A stretch of 64,000 nucleotides of DNA, taken from NCBI RefSeq assembly GCF_963675165.1, contig NC_087378.1:6567205-6631204 (forward strand), read 5' to 3'. The stretch is from Halichondria panicea (lineage: Eukaryota; Porifera; Demospongiae; Suberitida; Halichondriidae). A program made the translations under genes and the position numbers. Position 1 is the first letter of the stretch. Each line of letters begins with the position of its first letter. Positions 63,848 through 64,000 of the stretch are shown piece after piece. The notes under the pieces are model-generated. The model was not told the DNA's origin. It saw nothing but the letters and a program-made list of their open reading frames with translations, and searched no databases.

Positions 63848-64000
63848 CTGTGTGTGAGGGGGTGGCGGGGGCAGTTAAAGTTTGTGTGAAGTTGAAAATT
63901 CAATGGTCCTGTCCTAGAATTGGGGTTTTAAAAATAATTGTGCACATAATTATAGTACACTATAATGAATTCATACGCCTTCAGGCTGGGAAAATGATGG

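Overview
The window is animal nuclear DNA: intron-rich genes with GT-AG splice sites, short introns, AT-rich spacers, frequent TACATGTA-type words, microsatellites and many small inverted-repeat elements. A GABA-B-like class C receptor, a focal adhesion kinase with an invertebrate-style C-terminus, and RecQ-like helicase fragments inside transposons suggest a non-bilaterian metazoan. A demosponge is the best guess, but this is an inference and I could not test it by search. Exon models below were built by hand from reading frame, splice consensus and phase agreement. || Layout. 1-302: last exon of an unidentified + strand gene. About 1484-1720: possible small membrane-protein ORF on the minus strand. 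1801-10913: GABA-B-like receptor (+), whose exon for TM4-ECL2-TM5 appears to be missing. Its last intron (about 3.9 kb) houses an antisense gene for a secreted or type I membrane protein (7857-8897). 11109-26941: complete focal adhesion kinase gene (minus), 20 coding exons and 1049 codons, with FERM, kinase, proline-rich region and FAT. A long ORF inside its FERM-kinase intron can splice in phase onto the kinase exons, which predicts a FERM-less isoform. 27269-35266: complete FAM91-family gene (+), 18 coding exons and 835 aa, head-to-head with FAK across only 327 bp. 63137-63847: last two exons of kidney-type glutaminase (minus, continues beyond the window). || From 35.3 to 63 kb there is no complete gene. 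The interval is a duplication and transposon landscape. FAM91 exons 9-10 occur four more times (37.0, 37.3, 44.7 and 54.4 kb) and exons 15-18 once more (61.8-63.0 kb). The 44.5-50.4 and 54.2-58.7 kb blocks are copies of each other. Transposons present in one copy and absent from the other act as natural filled/empty-site pairs. The main transposon family has TIRs starting TAGCCTCGATTCCAGG and 9-bp target duplications (Mutator-like by that criterion), and two members carry fragments of a RecQ-like helicase. || The intact genes belong to unrelated processes: GABA-type metabotropic signalling, integrin/adhesion signalling (FAK), Golgi-endosome vesicle tethering (FAM91) and glutamine catabolism (glutaminase). 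The only evident regulatory link is the shared FAK/FAM91 divergent promoter region.
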